A DNA stretch of 48,877 nt from Azonexus sp. (GTDB lineage Bacteria > Pseudomonadota > Gammaproteobacteria > Burkholderiales > Rhodocyclaceae). The stretch spans positions 1 to 48,877 of the forward strand of contig NZ_JAKLLH010000023.1 of NCBI RefSeq assembly GCF_023150235.1, given 5' to 3'. Position numbers and translations under genes: made by a program. Position 1 is the first letter of the stretch. Each line of letters opens with the position of its first letter. The notes under the pieces are model-generated. The model saw only the letters and a list, made by a program, of their open reading frames with translations, was not told the DNA's origin and ran no database searches. Positions 9,486 to 17,339 of the stretch are shown here, in pieces.

Positions 9486-10139
9486 ATGCCCAGCCTGCCG
9501 CCGCTTGTCCGTACTGCCCTCGTTTCGACGCTGCTGATCGCCCTGCTCCCGTCGCTTTCCGGCTGCGCCACCGCCCTCGTCGCCACCGGCGGCGTCGGGG
9601 TGCTGGCGCTGCACGACCGGCGCAGTTTCGGCACCCAGACCGACGACGAAAGCACCGAATGGAAAGCCGCCGCGCGCTTGCCGGAAAAATATCGCGACAG
9701 CGCCCACCTCAACTTCACCTCGTATAACCGTAAGCTGCTGATCACCGGCGAAGTGCCGAGCGAGCAGGCGCGGCAGGAAATCCTCGCCATCGTCGGCCGG
9801 ATCGAGGGCCTCCGCCAGATCCACGACGAAAGCGCAACCATGCCGCCTGCGTCGCTGGCCTCGCGCAGCCGCGACTCGCTGACCGACGCCAAGGTCAAGA
9901 CGCGGCTGATCGAAGACAAACAGATTTCCGCCAACCACTTCAAGGTCGTCACCGAACGCGGCATCGTTTATCTGATGGGCATCGTCGGCGAGCGCGAAGG
10001 CAAGATCGCGATTGAAATCGCCCGTACCACCGACGGTGTCCGCCGCGTCGTCAGCCTGTTCGAAGTCCTTGGCGACGCCGAGCTGCGCCGCCTCAATCCC
10101 CCGGCGCCCAGCGCTCCGGCCCCGGTCGAGAACCGCTAA
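9486..10139 (+). CDS. BON-domain outer membrane lipoprotein (DolP/YraP-like)
   Basis: The 217-residue protein has a lipoprotein signal (LSGC at about residues 21-24) followed by two BON domains (about 55-120 and 130-195), the second containing the GIVYLMGIV core. The family includes E. coli DolP, which supports outer membrane integrity and binds anionic lipids at division sites. An upstream start 15 codons earlier is possible, but ATG 9486 sits directly before the hydrophobic signal and is preferred. It is monocistronic here, whereas in many proteobacteria dolP lies beside diaA/yraN, which are absent. It is convergent with the TRAP permease gene. Confidence 0.85.
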   Translation: MPSLPPLVRTALVSTLLIALLPSLSGCATALVATGGVGVLALHDRRSFGTQTDDESTEWKAAARLPEKYRDSAHLNFTSYNRKLLITGEVPSEQARQEILAIVGRIEGLRQIHDESATMPPASLASRSRDSLTDAKVKTRLIEDKQISANHFKVVTERGIVYLMGIVGEREGKIAIEIARTTDGVRRVVSLFEVLGDAELRRLNPPAPSAPAPVENR

Positions 10140-10150
10140 GCCGCGGTTTT

Positions 10151-10184
10151 CGGTCATGTTCACGGTCGACCGTGAATATGACCG
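10151..10184. repeat. 34-bp near-perfect palindrome with CACGGTCGACCGTG core
   Basis: The two 17-base arms, CGGTCATGTTCACGGTC and its partner, are complementary except at one position, so the whole 34 bases can form a hairpin or bind a dimer. The core TTCACGGTCGACCGTGAA (10159-10176) is identical to the copy at 13131. It sits in the 57-base gap between two convergent genes. There is no clean T run, so terminator function is possible but not obvious. Confidence 0.8.
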
Positions 10185-10196
10185 ATTTTGTCCCGC

Positions 10197-12098
10197 TTAC
10201 CCCGCCAGCAGCCCCGGCAGCCAGGTCGCGAGAAAGGGCAGCAGCGAAATCGCCAGCGCCCCGATGAAAATTGCGGCCAGCGCCGGCAGCACTGAAGCCG
10301 CCACCTCGCGCAGCGGCCGCCCGAACATCGCCGACGCAAAATAGAGATTCATCCCGGCCGGCGGACAGAGGAAGCCCATTTCGATATTGGCGAGGAAGAT
10401 GATCCCGAAATGCACCGGGTCGATGCCGTAGCTGGTGGCCACCGGCAGCAGCAGCGGCACCAGCACGACAATCGCCGCAAAAATTTCCATCAGCGCGCCG
10501 GCGAACAGCAGGAAGACGTTGAGCGCCAACAGGAAAGCCCACTTGTTGGGTAGCCAGGCCTGCGCGGTTTCAATCGCGGCATCGGGAATCCCGGCGTCGA
10601 CCAGGTAATTGGTCAGGCCCAGGGCCATGCCGAGGATCAGCATGATGCCGCCGATCACCTGCGCGCAGTCGGCCAGGCAGCGGCGCAGCAGCGCAGCATC
10701 GACTTCGCGCTGCGCCCAGGCCTGGGTCAGCAGCGCGTAGGCGGCGGTCAGCGCGGCGCTTTCGGTCGGCGTCGCCAGGCCGCCGGCAAGCGAGCCGATG
10801 GCGACCAGCGGCGCGGCGATTTCCCAGCGCGCGTGCCAGGCCGCGCTGCGTACCGCCGCCCAGTCGGTCGGGCAGGCAGCCACCGCCCTCGGCGCCAGGC
10901 CGTCGCGGCGCAAAAAGCCGCCGACCACGAGCAGGCAGACGACCATCAGCGCCGCCGGCAGCAGCCCGGCGAGGAACATGGTGTTGATCGGCACCCGGGC
11001 GATGATCGCGTACATGATCAGCGGTACCGACGGCGCCAGCAGCACGCCCAGGGCGCTGGCGCTGGTGACCAGGCCGATGCCGCGCCGCTGCGGCAGCCCG
11101 GCCTGGGTCAGCAAGGGCAGCAAGAGGCCGCCCAAGGCCAGGATGGTGACGCCGCTGCCGCCAGTGAAGGCAGTGAACACCGAACAGAGCACCGCCGCTG
11201 CAATCGCCGTGCCGCGCGCGCCGCCACCCGAGAGCGCGGTGAACAAGGCACCCAGCCGGGCGGCGGCGCCAGTGCGGGCAAAGATCAGCCCGGCCAGCGT
11301 GAATAGCGGCAGCGCCGGCAGCGACGGATTGACCGTGATCTGGTAATGACTGAGCGGAACCGCCGCCAGCGGCTGGCCCTCGGACCAGAACAGCGCCAGC
11401 GCCAGACCGCCGAGGACGGCGAAAATTGGCGCGCCGCAGAGCAATACCACGGTCAACAGCAATAACAGTGGCAAAAGCGGCAAGGTCTCGCCATCGAACT
11501 GTGCTGCCAGCCCCCAGCCGAGCACCGGCAGCAGCAGGCCGGCAATGCGTCGCACCAGGCTGCCGCTCGCACCTCCGCCGCCCTGGCCGCCGAGCTTGCT
11601 GCCATAGCGAACGCCGAGCACGGCGAAGCCGAGTGGCATCGCCAGCTGGATCAGCCAGCCGGGCAAGGCGTAGGCGAGCAGCCGGCCGCCGGTCATTTCG
11701 CTGGCGACGAAGGTCCAGCTGGCCTGCGCCAGCACGCCGCAGAGCAGCGCCGTGCCGCCCGCTCCGGCCCAGCCGGCAAAGGTTCTGAGCCAGGGCTGCG
11801 GCAAGGCGGCGAGGCCGGGACCGAGCGTGGTCAGGTGGCCGCCGCGCTCGGCGAGCACGGCGCCGGCCATTGCCAGGATCAGGCCAAGATGCTGCACCAG
11901 CAGCGGCTGGTTCTGGATGCCCTCGCCGAGTAGCGGCCGCACCACGATTTCGGCCAGCGGTAGCAGCAACATCAGGACCAGCGCACCGCTGGCCAAGCAT
12001 TCGGCGAGGCGCTCAGCGGCTCGGCCAAGCCGCCCGGCCAAACGCTCGCTGGGCAGCGGCGCGGGTGACGAAGCCCCCCCGGATTCGCGGGCCGCCAT
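10197..12098 (-). CDS. TRAP transporter permease, fused small and large subunits (DctQM)
   Basis: The 633-residue membrane protein joins a DctQ-like four-helix small subunit (about 25-170) to a DctM-like large subunit (about 190-633) of the tripartite ATP-independent periplasmic family, which uses ion gradients to import organic acids or other anions. The DctM part contains the TAFTGGSGVTILALGGLLLP signature region and the characteristic repeated hydrophobic hairpins. The start is 3 bases downstream of the dctP stop, so both are co-transcribed. Fusions of this type often accompany a TatT helper protein, found here further upstream in the operon. The substrate cannot be told from sequence. Confidence 0.9.
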   Translation of the reverse strand: MAARESGGASSPAPLPSERLAGRLGRAAERLAECLASGALVLMLLLPLAEIVVRPLLGEGIQNQPLLVQHLGLILAMAGAVLAERGGHLTTLGPGLAALPQPWLRTFAGWAGAGGTALLCGVLAQASWTFVASEMTGGRLLAYALPGWLIQLAMPLGFAVLGVRYGSKLGGQGGGGASGSLVRRIAGLLLPVLGWGLAAQFDGETLPLLPLLLLLTVVLLCGAPIFAVLGGLALALFWSEGQPLAAVPLSHYQITVNPSLPALPLFTLAGLIFARTGAAARLGALFTALSGGGARGTAIAAAVLCSVFTAFTGGSGVTILALGGLLLPLLTQAGLPQRRGIGLVTSASALGVLLAPSVPLIMYAIIARVPINTMFLAGLLPAALMVVCLLVVGGFLRRDGLAPRAVAACPTDWAAVRSAAWHARWEIAAPLVAIGSLAGGLATPTESAALTAAYALLTQAWAQREVDAALLRRCLADCAQVIGGIMLILGMALGLTNYLVDAGIPDAAIETAQAWLPNKWAFLLALNVFLLFAGALMEIFAAIVVLVPLLLPVATSYGIDPVHFGIIFLANIEMGFLCPPAGMNLYFASAMFGRPLREVAASVLPALAAIFIGALAISLLPFLATWLPGLLAG

Positions 12099-12101
12099 CG
12101 C

Positions 12102-13115
12102 TTACTTCGCCTTGCCGTTGCGGAAGTCCTTGAGATGGCCCATGACCTCGTCGAAGGTCTCGGCCGGCACCATCTTGCCCCGGATGCGCGGGTAAAGCTT
12201 CTCGGCCAGCGCCTGCCATTCCTGCATTTGTGCCGGATTCGGGGTGTTGACCGTGAGTCCGCGCTTTTTCATCGCCTCGACCGCCTCGTCGACTTCCTGC
12301 CGCGCCTTGGCCCGCATCTGCAGCCCGGCCTTGGCGCCGGCGCTGCGCAAGGCGGCCTGGGCCTCGGGGCTGCTCTCGTCCCAGGCTTTTTTGGTGATCA
12401 CCAAAGCCCCGACAATCGGCGCCCAATTGATGTCGAGCATGTGCGGCGCGCTGTTGTAGATCTGCGTCGCTAGCGCGAAATACGGCGTCGACGGCACGGC
12501 GTTAATCATCCCGGTCTGGATCGCCGGCAGGATGTCGCTGGTTTCCAGCGGTACCGGCGTGTAGCCCAGGCTCTTCATGATCTCCTGCTGCTCGTTTTCA
12601 CCGGCCCAGGCGAAGAACTTCATCCGCTTGTAGTCGTCCGGACGCAGCGCCGCTTCCTTCGAGAAGAAGCGGACCCAGCCGGCATCGCCCCAGGCGAGGA
12701 CGACGAAGCCCTTGTCGAGGAATTTCTTCTCCATCCCGCCGCGCATTTTCTCGCGCACGTAATCGACCTCTTCCCACGAGCGGAAGAGCAGCGGCAGCGC
12801 CTGCAAGGCGGCAATCGACGGCTCGATCTCGCGCAGCCCGACCACCGAGAGCAGCGCGCCCTGCAACTGGCCGATGCGCATCCGCCGCGCCATGTCGGTC
12901 TCGCCGCCCTGGCTGCCGTCGGGATAGACCAGGTACTTGCCGCTGCCACCCTGCGCCGCCCGCCAGGCCTCGCCGACTTCGAGCAATTGCCGGTGGTAGA
13001 GCGAACTCTTCGGCGCCAGCGTGCCGATCCGCAACTGCTTGTCGGCGGCGCCCGCCGTCCCATTGCCCAAAGCCAGACAAGCGCCGATCAGCAGCGGCCA
13101 AAGCTTCCTCAACAT
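12102..13115 (-). CDS. TRAP transporter substrate-binding protein (DctP family)
   Basis: The 337-residue periplasmic binding protein has a signal peptide (about 1-22, ending TAGAADK) and the DctP fold (LRIGTLAPKSSLYHRQL at the mature N terminus; ALPLLFRSWEEVDYVREKM around residue 115). It delivers substrate to the DctQM permease. It belongs to the branch found with TatT proteins (TRAP-TAtPT systems). The ATG at 13115 with GGGGGA 7 bases upstream is the start. The palindrome copy at 13131-13148 lies immediately upstream of this ribosome site, between tatT and dctP. Confidence 0.88.
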   Translation of the reverse strand: MLRKLWPLLIGACLALGNGTAGAADKQLRIGTLAPKSSLYHRQLLEVGEAWRAAQGGSGKYLVYPDGSQGGETDMARRMRIGQLQGALLSVVGLREIEPSIAALQALPLLFRSWEEVDYVREKMRGGMEKKFLDKGFVVLAWGDAGWVRFFSKEAALRPDDYKRMKFFAWAGENEQQEIMKSLGYTPVPLETSDILPAIQTGMINAVPSTPYFALATQIYNSAPHMLDINWAPIVGALVITKKAWDESSPEAQAALRSAGAKAGLQMRAKARQEVDEAVEAMKKRGLTVNTPNPAQMQEWQALAEKLYPRIRGKMVPAETFDEVMGHLKDFRNGKAK

Positions 13116-13130
13116 CGAAAATCCCCCAAA

Positions 13131-13148
13131 TTCACGGTCGACCGTGAA
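13131..13148. repeat. Perfect 18-bp palindrome TTCACGGTCGACCGTGAA
   Basis: The 18 bases are a perfect inverted repeat centred on GTCGAC, identical to the core of the element at 10151-10184. It lies between two genes of the same operon, 16 bases upstream of the dctP start. In mRNA it would form a stable hairpin just before the ribosome site, so it could influence dctP expression or mRNA stability. That role is inference. Confidence 0.8.
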
Positions 13149-13187
13149 AAAGACCAAAAAACGCCGCCCGGCGACTGCCGGTACGGC

Positions 13188-14117
13188 TCAGAACAGATCG
13201 TCGGCGCGCCCGAGCAGCCAGCGCGCGCGCCGACGCATGATTTCGTTGGCCAGCGCATCGCCCCCCTCGCTCCCCTCGCTCCCTTTGCCCCCCGCACTGC
13301 TGGCGGGCTCACGCACCGCCAGAGCCTGCTGGAGCAAGGCCTCGAAGCCGGCGCGGTCGCCGGCAGGGAGCGCAATCGCCTCGGCCTTGGCGACGTAGGG
13401 CGCGGCCAGCTGCCCTTGCGCCAGCGCAATCGCCCGCTCGAAGCCGGCAGCGGCGCGGCGTACATCGCCGCCCGGCCGCCCGGCCTCAAAGCTGGCGAGC
13501 AAGCCGTGCAAGGCACCGCGCCCCCAGTCCGGCTCGACCTGCGCCGCGCGTTCGGCGAGGCGGATCGCCAGCGGCAGGTCGGCGACGGTTTCGGGTTCAT
13601 CCTTGCTCACGGCGATCCGCGCGCCCCAGGCCGCAGCCGCCCAATAGGCCAGCCCGACCTGGGCCGGGGCTGGCTGCCAGTCGCCGGCGAGCAAAGCCGG
13701 CAACGCCTCGGGGGCGCCGGCCAGCGCCGTCGCCGCGTGCCGCCAGGCCCGCAGGTAGAGCGCCGCCGCCCGCCGGCGCAAGCGCTCGGCGGCAGCCGCG
13801 TCGCGTTCCTCGATCTGTTCGGCATCAAAGGCGACAAAGGCCCAGGCGTACTGGGTGAAGCCGGCAGCCACCGCCTGCGCCAGCGCCGCGTGTTGCGGCT
13901 GGCGGGCGAGCACGGCTTCGGAGAGTTTCAGGTGGTAAGGTGCGGCGTCGCGCGCCAGTTCCAGGTCCGACTCGGCACCCGCCCCCTGCGCCGCGAGTTC
14001 GTCGGCCAGGCTGCCGATGATCAGCTGGCGCGGCGAACAGGCGCCCAAGGAGATCAGCAGGGGAAGCGCGAACAGGAGCAGCCTCCCCGACCGCTGGAAA
14101 GAACGAGGGGTGCGCAT
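13188..14117 (-). CDS. TRAP-associated periplasmic lipoprotein (TatT-like)
   Basis: The 309-residue protein starts at ATG 14117, has a lipoprotein signal (LPLLISLGAC at about 15-24) and then an all-alpha, Ala-rich TPR-like body. This matches the TatT (TRAP-associated extracytoplasmic T) family, a trimeric alpha-helical protein that binds DctP in systems characterised from Treponema. Its place directly upstream of dctP and dctQM supports the call. The start overlaps the preceding 51-codon ORF (TGATG). The C terminus carries a Gly/Ser/Glu low-complexity patch before the final helix. Confidence 0.8.
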   Translation of the reverse strand: MRTPRSFQRSGRLLLFALPLLISLGACSPRQLIIGSLADELAAQGAGAESDLELARDAAPYHLKLSEAVLARQPQHAALAQAVAAGFTQYAWAFVAFDAEQIEERDAAAAERLRRRAAALYLRAWRHAATALAGAPEALPALLAGDWQPAPAQVGLAYWAAAAWGARIAVSKDEPETVADLPLAIRLAERAAQVEPDWGRGALHGLLASFEAGRPGGDVRRAAAGFERAIALAQGQLAAPYVAKAEAIALPAGDRAGFEALLQQALAVREPASSAGGKGSEGSEGGDALANEIMRRRARWLLGRADDLF

Positions 14118-14272
14118 CAGCCCGAACAACTGGCTGCGCTCAAGGCCAGTGCAATGAGTAGAACGACGCTGCTCCCCTTCAGCCAGCGGCTCGCCTGCTC
14201 GGCGACAAACTCGTCCAGCCCGGTAAACAGCTCGGGAAAGGCGGCAATATCGCTGCGATTCGGTTTTTGCAT
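14117..14272 (-). CDS. Small membrane protein at the head of the TRAP operon (51 aa)
   Basis: The ORF has an AGGAG ribosome site 6 bases before ATG 14272 and encodes a mixed-charge N-terminal half (about 1-33) and a hydrophobic C terminus (about 35-51, SSVVLLIALALSAASCSG). Its stop overlaps the tatT start as TGATG, a coupling signal that strongly suggests it is translated. The C-terminal tail could be a membrane anchor. No family was recognised; it may be a small accessory subunit or a translational leader for tatT. Confidence 0.55.
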   Translation of the reverse strand: MQKPNRSDIAAFPELFTGLDEFVAEQASRWLKGSSVVLLIALALSAASCSG

Positions 14273-14424
14273 GCCTGACTCCTGACAATAATGACGGGTT
14301 TGCAAACAATGGACCGGGAACGCCCTCGCACGCAGGTGACCAAGCGGACAACTCCATCCCGGCGGTGTTTCCGCACTATCGCCGTCCCGGATTTCACGCC
14401 GATGACACTTTTTTCGCAGTGCAC

Positions 14425-14459
14425 AAAAAATCGGCCGCTCTCCGGAGAGTAGCGGCCGA
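14425..14459 (-). terminator. Intrinsic terminator for the DNA-binding protein gene
   Basis: CGGCCGCT (14432-14439) pairs with AGCGGCCG (14451-14458), followed on the minus strand by a run of six T. It starts 20 bases past the stop of the minus-strand gene at 14479. Confidence 0.88.
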
Positions 14460-14478
14460 CAGTTCGCCGGAGCAGGAC

Positions 14479-15045
14479 TCAATCGCCCTTGCGCGGCCGC
14501 CCGGTCTTGATGACCTCGACACGTTCGATGGCGGCCCGGAAACCGATGTCATCGAGCGCATCGAGCACCAGGAGACCGGCACGCAGCAGTTCGCTCTTCT
14601 TGATGCCGACCCCATAGGCCAACGCCCGCGCCTTCATCGCATCCAGGCGCTGATGCTCATTCTGCGGAATGGTGTAGCTATCGCGGACAAGACGGGGCTT
14701 GCGCGGCTTTTCTGCCTTTTCCGGAGCTTTTTCCGGCTTGCCGCCTTTTTCGGAACGCTCTTTCCCGGCCTTGGCCCCCTTCCCCGCCTTGGCTGGCTTG
14801 CCTGCCGGCGTTACCGCTGCGGCCTGGGCCGGCGTGTCGCCCTTTTCGGGGGTTTCCGCGACGGCAGGCGCCTCGACCGGAGCGCCGACAGCTTCTCCAC
14901 CAGCGGGCACCGGCGCGGCAGCCTTGGCAGCTGGGCGCCGGGCCGGTTTGCGGCGGGCCGGTGCTTGCACCGCGGCGCTTGCCGGTGTCTCCGCGAGAGG
15001 CGCTGCTTCGTCGCGGGTCACAGTAGTCGTGTTCTGGTCGGCCAT
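14479..15045 (-). CDS. Putative DNA-binding protein with histone-H1-like Ala/Lys/Pro tail
   Basis: The 188-residue protein has a long low-complexity N-terminal part (about 1-115) rich in Ala, Pro, Lys and Glu, with repeated PAK, AGK and EKA units as in bacterial H1-like proteins, and a compact C-terminal region (about 118-188). The latter reads like a ribbon-helix-helix module (RDSYTIPQNEHQRLDAM, then GIKKSELLRAGLLVLDAL). The combination suggests a nucleoid-associated or chromatin-like DNA-binding protein, with the basic tail contacting DNA loosely. It has its own promoter region, an AT-rich inverted repeat upstream and its own terminator. Function is inference from composition. Confidence 0.6.
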   Translation of the reverse strand: MADQNTTTVTRDEAAPLAETPASAAVQAPARRKPARRPAAKAAAPVPAGGEAVGAPVEAPAVAETPEKGDTPAQAAAVTPAGKPAKAGKGAKAGKERSEKGGKPEKAPEKAEKPRKPRLVRDSYTIPQNEHQRLDAMKARALAYGVGIKKSELLRAGLLVLDALDDIGFRAAIERVEVIKTGRPRKGD

Positions 15046-15066
15046 GATTCATCCTTTCAAAAAAAC

Positions 15067-15081
15067 CGTATAAACAATATA
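15067..15081. promoter_or_regulatory. AT-rich inverted repeat upstream of the DNA-binding protein gene
   Basis: GTATAAACAATATAC consists of GTATA and TATAC arms around 5 bases, in a strikingly AT-rich patch within GC-rich DNA, 21 bases upstream of the minus-strand start at 15045. It is a plausible operator, possibly for autoregulation by the encoded RHH-like protein, and probably overlaps the promoter. Confidence 0.4.
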
Positions 15082-15158
15082 CACAGTTTCAAGGCATAAA
15101 ATGATGACCGGCGTATTACAACGGCGGAGAAGGCCCCCCGAACGCCCTCCGCCCCCTC

Positions 15159-16283
15159 TCAGGCACGCGCGATAACCGTGCGCAATACCCCCTCGAAGCG
15201 CTCGACAACATCGGGCCAACTGCGCTGCACCACACTCTCCCGCGCGGCCTCGCCGAGCTGCCGGCGGTGGAGCGGATCGAGCGCCAGCTCGCAAGCCGCG
15301 GCAATGAAGGCCGCACTATCGCCGGGCGGCACCACTCGGCCATTGACAGCATCGACGATCAGTTCCGCCGCCGCCGCGCTGCGGTAAGCCAGCACCGGCA
15401 AACCGGAGGCCATGGCCTCGCCGACGACGTTGCCCCAGGTTTCGCTCAGGCTGGCGAAAAGAAAGAGGTCGGCACTGGCAAAATGCGCCGCCAGCGCCTC
15501 GCCGCACTGCTCGCCGGCAAAGACGTGATGATCGCCCTGGGCACGCTCCAATGCCGTGCGGGCCGGGCCGTCGCCGACCCAGATCATGCGCGCTGTCGGT
15601 TGTCGGGCATGAATGGCGGCAAAAGCGCGCACCACGTCGTCCAGATTCTTCTCCGGCGCCAGGCGGCTGACAAAAAGGCAGACCAGATCGTCCGGCCCGG
15701 CGCCCCAGAGATGGCGCAGGCCGGCATTGCGGCGCTGCGGCCCGAAGAGGCCGCTATCGACGCCGCGCCCGACCACCTGCACGCCCGGCACGCCGCCACC
15801 GGCCAGTTCGGCCGCCAAGGTTGCCGTCGGCACCAAGGTTGCCGCCGTGCGGCGGTGGAATCCGCGCAGGTAGCTGGCCACCGCCGGCCGCAGCCAGCCG
15901 AGACGATAATGCTGGCTATAGCGGTCGAAATTGGTGTGGTAGCCGGAGGTGACGGGGATTCCCAGTCGCCGTGCCACGGATACCGCCGACCAGCCAAGCG
16001 GCCCCTCGGTCACGACGTGGACCAGGTCGGGGGGCGCCTCGCGCCAGCGCCGCAGCAGGGTTTGCCCCGCCGGCAGACCAAAGCGCAGGCCGGCATAGCC
16101 CGGTAGCGGCAAGCCCGCCACGGTCAATTCATCCTGTCCGCCACGATCCGCCCGATGCTGGCGCGGCCGCACCAGCTCGACCGCATGCCCGCGTCGCCGC
16201 AGGCCGCGCACCAGATGCCCCAGGGTCAGGGCCACGCCATTCACCTCCGGCGCACAGGTTTCGCTGACCATGACCAGACGCAT
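15159..16283 (-). CDS. Glycosyltransferase family 4 (mannosyltransferase-like)
   Basis: The protein (374 residues from ATG 16283; an alternative ATG at 16313 adds 10) has the GT-B fold of family GT4. The N-terminal domain starts MRLVMVSETCAPEVNGVALT, and the C-terminal nucleotide-sugar domain has SRLAPEKNLDDVVRAF and the E-x7-E region FASLSETWGNVVGEAMASG. It most resembles GDP-mannose-dependent alpha-mannosyltransferases of the MgtA/PimB type, which build glycolipids in the cytoplasmic leaflet. No other glycan gene is adjacent, so acceptor and product are unknown. It is divergent from the unknown gene at 16595. Confidence 0.85.
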   Translation of the reverse strand: MRLVMVSETCAPEVNGVALTLGHLVRGLRRRGHAVELVRPRQHRADRGGQDELTVAGLPLPGYAGLRFGLPAGQTLLRRWREAPPDLVHVVTEGPLGWSAVSVARRLGIPVTSGYHTNFDRYSQHYRLGWLRPAVASYLRGFHRRTAATLVPTATLAAELAGGGVPGVQVVGRGVDSGLFGPQRRNAGLRHLWGAGPDDLVCLFVSRLAPEKNLDDVVRAFAAIHARQPTARMIWVGDGPARTALERAQGDHHVFAGEQCGEALAAHFASADLFLFASLSETWGNVVGEAMASGLPVLAYRSAAAAELIVDAVNGRVVPPGDSAAFIAAACELALDPLHRRQLGEAARESVVQRSWPDVVERFEGVLRTVIARA

Positions 16284-16594
16284 TTTTTCGCCTACTTTTC
16301 CATTCTCCATCATTGCCCGCCCTCTCCCGTTCTAGTTCCGATTCCGGTTTTTGCCTTGCCTTGGCGATGCGGAAAGACTAGGCGCCGAGTGTTACCGGGC
16401 AAATACATGCTTCAATGGCGGCGCAATTTTTCCTCTGGCGCCGGTTGACCGTGACAGCGCCCTTTCCGGCCCGGACCACGGCGGAACCTTTGCCATTTGG
16501 CGGAATCCAAGGCCGTGTGTCTGCCAATTCGGCGGCCGCTTGCCGTTTCCCCGCCGCTGAAGCGGGCGACGCGGCCATCAGGGAGGGCTTGATC
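16284..16594. other. Non-coding gap between divergent genes
   Basis: This 311-base stretch separates the glycosyltransferase and the unknown gene at 16595. It holds a degenerate copy of the dispersed motif (GGTTGACCGTGACA, 16442-16455) and presumably both promoters. No RNA structure or convincing ORF was seen; the in-frame extension of the 16595 gene upstream to 16415 lacks a ribosome site and has unlikely composition. Confidence 0.4.
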
Positions 16595-17083
16595 ATGCTG
16601 CTGCTTGCCGCCACCGAATACGCTCGCCGCCAGCTCCGCCGGGAGGCGACGGAAAAACGACTACCGGTCCCCATCCCGCCCACGCCCGCTCTGCACGCTT
16701 GCCAGCCCCAGGCCGGAAAATATGCCATCGACGGCTTGCGCTACCAGGTACTCAATGCCTTGCGCGCCCTGGCCGGCGGCGAACCGATGCTGGTGGAACT
16801 GGACCGGAGCGACGCCTTTCTGCCTAGCCGGCGGCTGAATCGCGGACTCGTGCCACCACCGGAAGGCGAGATCGTTTTTGTCCCCGGCACCAGCCATGCC
16901 GCCATCGTCGGTCGCCTGCTGATCGCGGCCGGTTGCTGCGCTCCGGCTCGCCGGCCCCACTGGCTACCGCATCTGGCCGTTTTCGAGTTGACCGATATCG
17001 GCTACGCCTATTGCGAAAAACTGCAGGACTGGTGGGCCGCCCTGCCCTGGATCGAGCGCCTGCGCATCATGCTCCGCGAGTAA
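16595..17083 (+). CDS. Protein of unknown function (162 aa)
   Basis: From the ATG at 16595, preceded by GGGAGGG at 8 bases, the frame encodes 162 residues. No family was recognised. A helical N terminus (LLLAATEYARRQLRREATEK) is followed by a Pro-rich patch, an alpha/beta-like middle (GLRYQVLNALRALAGGEPML) and a C terminus with an aromatic-rich helix (GYAYCEKLQDWWAALPWIER). There is no signal peptide or membrane span of normal length, so it is probably cytoplasmic. It sits 58 bases upstream of the heptamer array. Confidence 0.6.
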   Translation: MLLLAATEYARRQLRREATEKRLPVPIPPTPALHACQPQAGKYAIDGLRYQVLNALRALAGGEPMLVELDRSDAFLPSRRLNRGLVPPPEGEIVFVPGTSHAAIVGRLLIAAGCCAPARRPHWLPHLAVFELTDIGYAYCEKLQDWWAALPWIERLRIMLRE

Positions 17084-17140
17084 AGGCGGGCAAGCCGGAC
17101 TGCTCGCCGGCTCCGGGCCGACATTCGGGCCGCGCGCAGC

Positions 17141-17287
17141 CCGCAGCCCGCAGCCCGCAGCCCGCAGCCCGCAGCCCGCAGCCCGCAGCCCGCAGCCCGC
17201 AATCCGCAATCCGCAATCCGCAATCCGCAATCCGCAATCCGCAATCCGCAATCCGCAATCCGCAATCCGCAATCCGCAATCCGCAAT
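17141..17287. repeat. Tandem heptanucleotide array, 8 x CCGCAGC then 13 x CCGCAAT
   Basis: Twenty-one perfect 7-base units fill 147 bases: eight CCGCAGC (17141-17196) then thirteen CCGCAAT (17197-17287), with one degenerate unit before. The block structure shows expansion of two variants from a common unit by slippage. Seven is not a multiple of three, so any read-through frame cycles every seven codons. The array ends 52 bases before the cupin gene start, so copy-number change would alter promoter or leader spacing. It is neither CRISPR-like nor protein coding. Confidence 0.97.
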
Positions 17288-17339
17288 CCGCGTCAGAATG
17301 GCGTTTTGACACCGATGCGCCGTTTGACGCCGATACGCC

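Noticed and set aside
12243-12256. TTGACCGTGA as another copy of the dispersed motif (also near 1545)
   Set aside because: Only eight of ten core positions match, and both lie in well-conserved codons, so they were not counted.
10141-13190. Recurring FTVDRE peptide in several short frames
   Set aside because: The peptide is the translation of the DNA palindrome TTCACGGTCGACCGTGAA, not a protein motif; it led to the DNA repeat finding.
17141-17287. CRISPR array
   Set aside because: Units are 7 bases with no spacers; this is a simple tandem repeat.
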